DNA of 64,000 nucleotides, taken from assembly GCF_040412425.1 (NCBI RefSeq), contig NC_089756.1, forward strand, positions 1,832,498-1,896,497, in the 5' to 3' direction. The stretch's first letter is position 1. The number at the start of each line of letters is the position of its first letter. This DNA comes from Macrobrachium rosenbergii (Eukaryota > Arthropoda > Malacostraca > Decapoda > Palaemonidae). Shown here piece after piece: positions 60,207 through 64,000 of this stretch. The position numbers and the translations under genes were made by a program. Below the pieces are notes generated by a model that saw only the letters and a list, made by a program, of their open reading frames with translations, had not been told where the DNA came from and made no database searches.

Positions 60207-60629
60207 CATCAACTTCATGCTTTCCTCTGGGGAGACACTCTCTACCAGGAGCATATTACTGTTCTGAGGGGATATTTTCGGTTGTCTGCCACAGCATTTT
60301 ACAATTTCCCTGTTTACCTCAAAAATATCAATATTGTCACCATTAAGCTTCAAATTTAGACATTTTCCATATGAGTTGGTTACAAAGACCCCAGGAACTA
60401 TTTCATACTTCTTGCTTTTCTTTATTGCAAATGGTTCCAGTGTGACAATACTGGAACCAGATGCTTTTTGTTGGGGATTCCTAGCTGTATTCCTTCTTGC
60501 CTGGCATTGGGTCGTCAACCGTGTCTGACTGTCATTTGGCCCAGGGGTACTAATTTCAACATGGGAACCTTCCATGAAAAAACTGGTAAAAAAAAAAAAC
60601 ACTGCTGGTGAACACTGAAGAGGCACCAT
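60207..60629 (-). pseudogene. LINE-Y ORF1, N-terminal part
   Basis: The minus-strand frame starts at ATG 60629; a second ATG near 60575 (MEGSHVEIS) avoids the phenylalanine run and may be the real start. It reads to SPEESMKLM, where DIRS-E begins, and is in frame with 54037 once the shared AT is counted. The protein has a basic stretch and a folded middle (KYEIVPGVFVTNSYGKCLNL). It would be the RNA-binding ORF1 of this LINE. Confidence 0.82.
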
Positions 60630-61105
60630 TGACTTTTCATGGGGCCCTATTCTCAGCTAACGACACCAGTAGGAACTGACTCCCAGATGTCCACCCCTTA
60701 CCCTACCCAAAAAGGGATAGCACCAACATACCAGAGATGCACAAGTGTAAGCCTAACCCGCTTGTTGGGACCGAGACTATTACTAGAGTACAATCATCCC
60801 CAATCTGACTATGTTGGTGGGCATGCCGGAAAATATGCCGGGAGTCCTACCCCTAATAAGAGCCCACCCCTGGAATCCACGGGCTGATCTCAGGGATAGT
60901 TCCGCTTCAGGGTGTCAATATGACATCATACTAACACCCTTCAGGTCCAAACATCATTGGATTGGGTGACACTCCCAATCACAGTTCCCACATTTAGCTT
61001 CGAACATGAACCCCAATCCAAGGTATTACGCCTTTTCCTTTCACACAGACAGGAAATTTAATGAAAATGGAAATATCCAAATTATGTAAACGAAAGAGTT
61101 GGAAA
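60630..61105 (-). other. Probable LINE-Y 5' untranslated region and flank
   Basis: Upstream of ORF1 on the minus strand lies unbroken non-coding DNA up to the (AT)n array. The 5' end of LINE-Y cannot be placed because no target duplication is visible. Confidence 0.4.
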
Positions 61106-61500
<395 letters not shown>

Positions 61501-62930
61501 TATAACCGAAAATACGGAACATCGTCGAAAATCGTCAAAAATCATAAGAAAATACTTTTAATATATATACATTATATGAGTTTTAATCAAAAACCTTCAA
61601 ATTATGATTATTCTGCCATTTTGGGGCCATATTTCTTCTGTATATATACTGAACATATACAGGAAATAATTTCTGATGATATATATTTGAAAAGCGCCGT
61701 AACCTCGAATATCGGAACAGAACCGGGACTGCCTGTATATATACATATATATACTAACTTCCGGAGCAACATCAAGAACAATCCAAGGCGGTTATTCCTA
61801 TTTATATGCAAGATGATTCTTTCAGGAAGAAAATTCTCAATATCTTTCGAAAGGAATTACCGGCCATAACCTCAAGCTCATCCCGAGGAACCCCGAACAG
61901 TTGGCGCTCTCTTCAAGTTTAAAGACCAGCTCAGTCCCTTGCTTGTATATATATACAAGTGCCCCAGATGTATCAGGGGATCTATATGTACTATGTTGCG
62001 GGTTCGCATATGCTATATCATTTAGAACAAGGGAGCAGATTGTCCAGCCCTGAATAATATCAGGAATCATCGAAGATATATAAAACATTCATAGAAAATA
62101 AAGATTTTTCAGTAATAGGACAAGTACAAAAAGCAAATGATTTAACAATACTTGAATATTATTAAATTAACTGTATACCATTAAATATCCCACACATCCT
62201 CTACACAACTGTTTATTGCCTGATGGTCTTGTTATATGTTTATTTATTTATTTATTTTCTCTCTCTTTGTAATATCAATTTGAGTGCATAGTTTGTTTTT
62301 AATATACAGCCTTTTACTTGTTCTTTTAGGATAGAAGTCATTTTATTGTGAACGTTTTATTGTAATTGTAATTCTGACTTGTGATTTTAATTTTAATTTA
62401 CTGATTGCCATGAGGTTTGCAGCCTGGAAAATGCAACTATGAGGAGTTTGAAACGTCGGCATATTTTAATAAAATGCATAAGGACATTCTTGATTATACA
62501 TATTAATGTTCTCCCATATAGAAATAACATATATATACAAATAAATGGATTAATCCATTCCTGACCACCAGTCATTATATATAACCTTATATATTTTATA
62601 CATAAACTTTACACAAATTACAATTAAATAGAAGGTTCAGCTAAGTTGAATGACTGAGTTAATTTCTCCCATAAGAAATAACTGTAAATGGATTTCCATT
62701 CCTGACCACCATTTTTAAACCTTGCAAATTACAATTAAATAGGTTAGTTGAAAAAAGTTGGCACTTTTTACATTTTTAAATGCATACTGTATCAAAAAGT
62801 TGGCCTATGACCAATGCGCCGATTACGATGATATACCGAGAGCCATAGGCTAGGCTAAGTAGCCTTATAGGCACTACCAGAATGTACTGTAACAGGTACA
62901 CATGAAAACTGTTGTTAATAATGATAACAC
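61501..62930. other. Unassigned AT-rich DNA
   Basis: No domain, LTR or RNA gene is evident. Short frames (61608-61811, 61837-62088, 62393-62575) have no supporting motifs. A phrase of about 20 bp (GGATTCATTCC-like, ATTCCTGACCACCA) appears twice (62558 and 62700), perhaps a small repeat. Confidence 0.35.
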
Positions 62931-63152
62931 TGAAAAACAAGCCATATTATCACATGAAATTAATAATACATTATTTATAAACCGAATTACTGTATGTCTG
63001 TTATCATAAAATTAAGAAAAATTTCCGAAATTACGTCGGAACTCCGACGTAATTTCGGAAATTTTTCTTAATTTTATGATAGCAGACATACAGTAATTCG
63101 GTTTATAAATACTGTATTATTAATTTCATGTGATAATATGGCTTGTTTTTCA
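62931..63152. repeat. 222-bp near-perfect palindrome (MITE-like)
   Basis: The left arm 62931-63040 and right arm 63043-63152 are complementary with few mismatches around the centre CGTCGGA-AC-TCCGACG. Outer ends are TGAAAAACAAGCC and GGCTTGTTTTTCA. A (CAG)n tract follows at 63152-63170. No transposase is present, so it may be a foldback MITE, but no clear target duplication was found. Confidence 0.85.
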
Positions 63153-63428
63153 ACAGCAGCAGCAGCAGCATGTGTGGGCTTTAAATGCTTTTAAATAAGC
63201 ATGGGAAGAACGCCACCAATAACGCCAACTAGCGGCAGCAATCAAAACTCTTTTTCTACAAACATCATATGATTCATCGGGTTGGATTCGGTTTGTTGTT
63301 TGAGCTCCGACATAAAATTTACTCAACATTTCGTGTTGAAATCCAATTGTTTTGAGTTCTAGTACAGTCGAGGACCAGGGTTCTACTGTATATACATCTA
63401 TACATATATACATATATATATACATATA

Positions 63429-63655
<227 letters not shown>

Positions 63656-64000
63656 TATAGTCATAGCGGGTGGATAGGAAGATGGAAGAGAACTGAAAAA
63701 CAAGCTGGAGGAAGAAGTAATAAAGGAGTAGAAGAAGAAAAAGAGGACAGAGACACATTTAGAGTGAAACGGGGGGAATGATTTCCACTAGTTCGAGAGC
63801 CCCCTTGCCCGTCGCAAATCTACAGCATGAGAAAGATTATTCTATGCTGGAGCCATGTGACTGCACCACGGCAGTCTCTCATTAAGGGGGATTTTTTCTT
63901 GAGGCTCACATTTCTGTGCTCCATTATTTCTATTTGTATGCATTTTTGTTTCATTATTGGTTTTGTTATTGAAGAATATGTACGTTTTTTAGACGGATCT
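63656..64000. other. Unassigned DNA at the window end
   Basis: Purine-rich on the plus strand up to 63770, then mixed sequence. No frame, RNA gene or repeat end is recognisable, and the window end may cut a feature. Confidence 0.3.

Overview
This 64 kb window is eukaryotic, transposon-dense genomic DNA. I found no convincing single-copy host gene, no operon and no prokaryotic feature. The element mix fits an arthropod, most likely a decapod crustacean such as a shrimp, crayfish or crab (inference). It combines env-bearing Gypsy elements, two CsRn1-clade Gypsy elements, a DIRS tyrosine-recombinase retrotransposon, RNase H-bearing I-group-like LINEs, a Penelope-like GIY-YIG fragment, a tRNA-derived SINE, and very long (AT)n and (GA)n/(CT)n arrays. 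Nearly every reading frame is broken by stops or frameshifts, so the window is mostly a fossil record of retroelements.

Layout. 1-5.87 kb holds an unrecognised ORF, a 0.72-kb-arm inverted repeat and the 3' end of a DIRS-like relic. 5871-9845 is a tandem LTR-int-LTR-int-LTR array whose two 125-bp internal parts hold only a PBS and a PPT; it is flanked by a 5-bp TSD (ATGAC). 9.85-12.78 kb is mostly unassigned and contains two copies of a 210-bp dispersed repeat. 12.78-48.9 kb is a nested stack. An old minus-strand LINE (LINE-X) is split into three blocks. One gap holds a pair of env-bearing Gypsy elements in head-to-head orientation (Gypsy-A, minus, 13.4-24.3 kb; Gypsy-B, plus, 24.3-38.2 kb). 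The other gap holds CsRn1-D (41.0-47.9 kb, TSD AATC). A SINE sits in a Gypsy-A LTR with a 12-bp TSD. CsRn1-C (25.5-31.1 kb, TSD CAGT) sits in Gypsy-B after its gag. A Penelope-like fragment sits in the CsRn1-C 3' LTR (TSD AATAAAGAA). An LTR-plus-leader fragment of a Gypsy-A relative sits in the CsRn1-D 3' LTR. 48.9-60.7 kb is a second minus-strand LINE (LINE-Y) whose ORF1 is split by a structurally complete 6.2-kb DIRS element (DIRS-E, 54.04-60.21 kb) with inverted terminal repeats, an internal complementary region, gag, RT/RNase H and tyrosine recombinase. 60.7-64 kb holds two long (AT)n arrays, a 222-bp near-perfect palindrome and unassigned AT-rich DNA.

How the parts relate. No genes here cooperate in a host pathway; the relationships are insertion order. 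TSDs and uninterrupted homologues give the chronology: LINE-X first, then Gypsy-A/B and CsRn1-D, then CsRn1-C, the SINE, the Penelope fragment and the LTR fragment. Independently, LINE-Y was hit by DIRS-E. Most worth a second look: the triple-LTR mini-element, the DIRS-E junctions inside an in-frame LINE ORF, a repeated leader motif and a same-place -1 frame change in both CsRn1 gag genes, and a break at the same RT position in both Gypsy-A and Gypsy-B.
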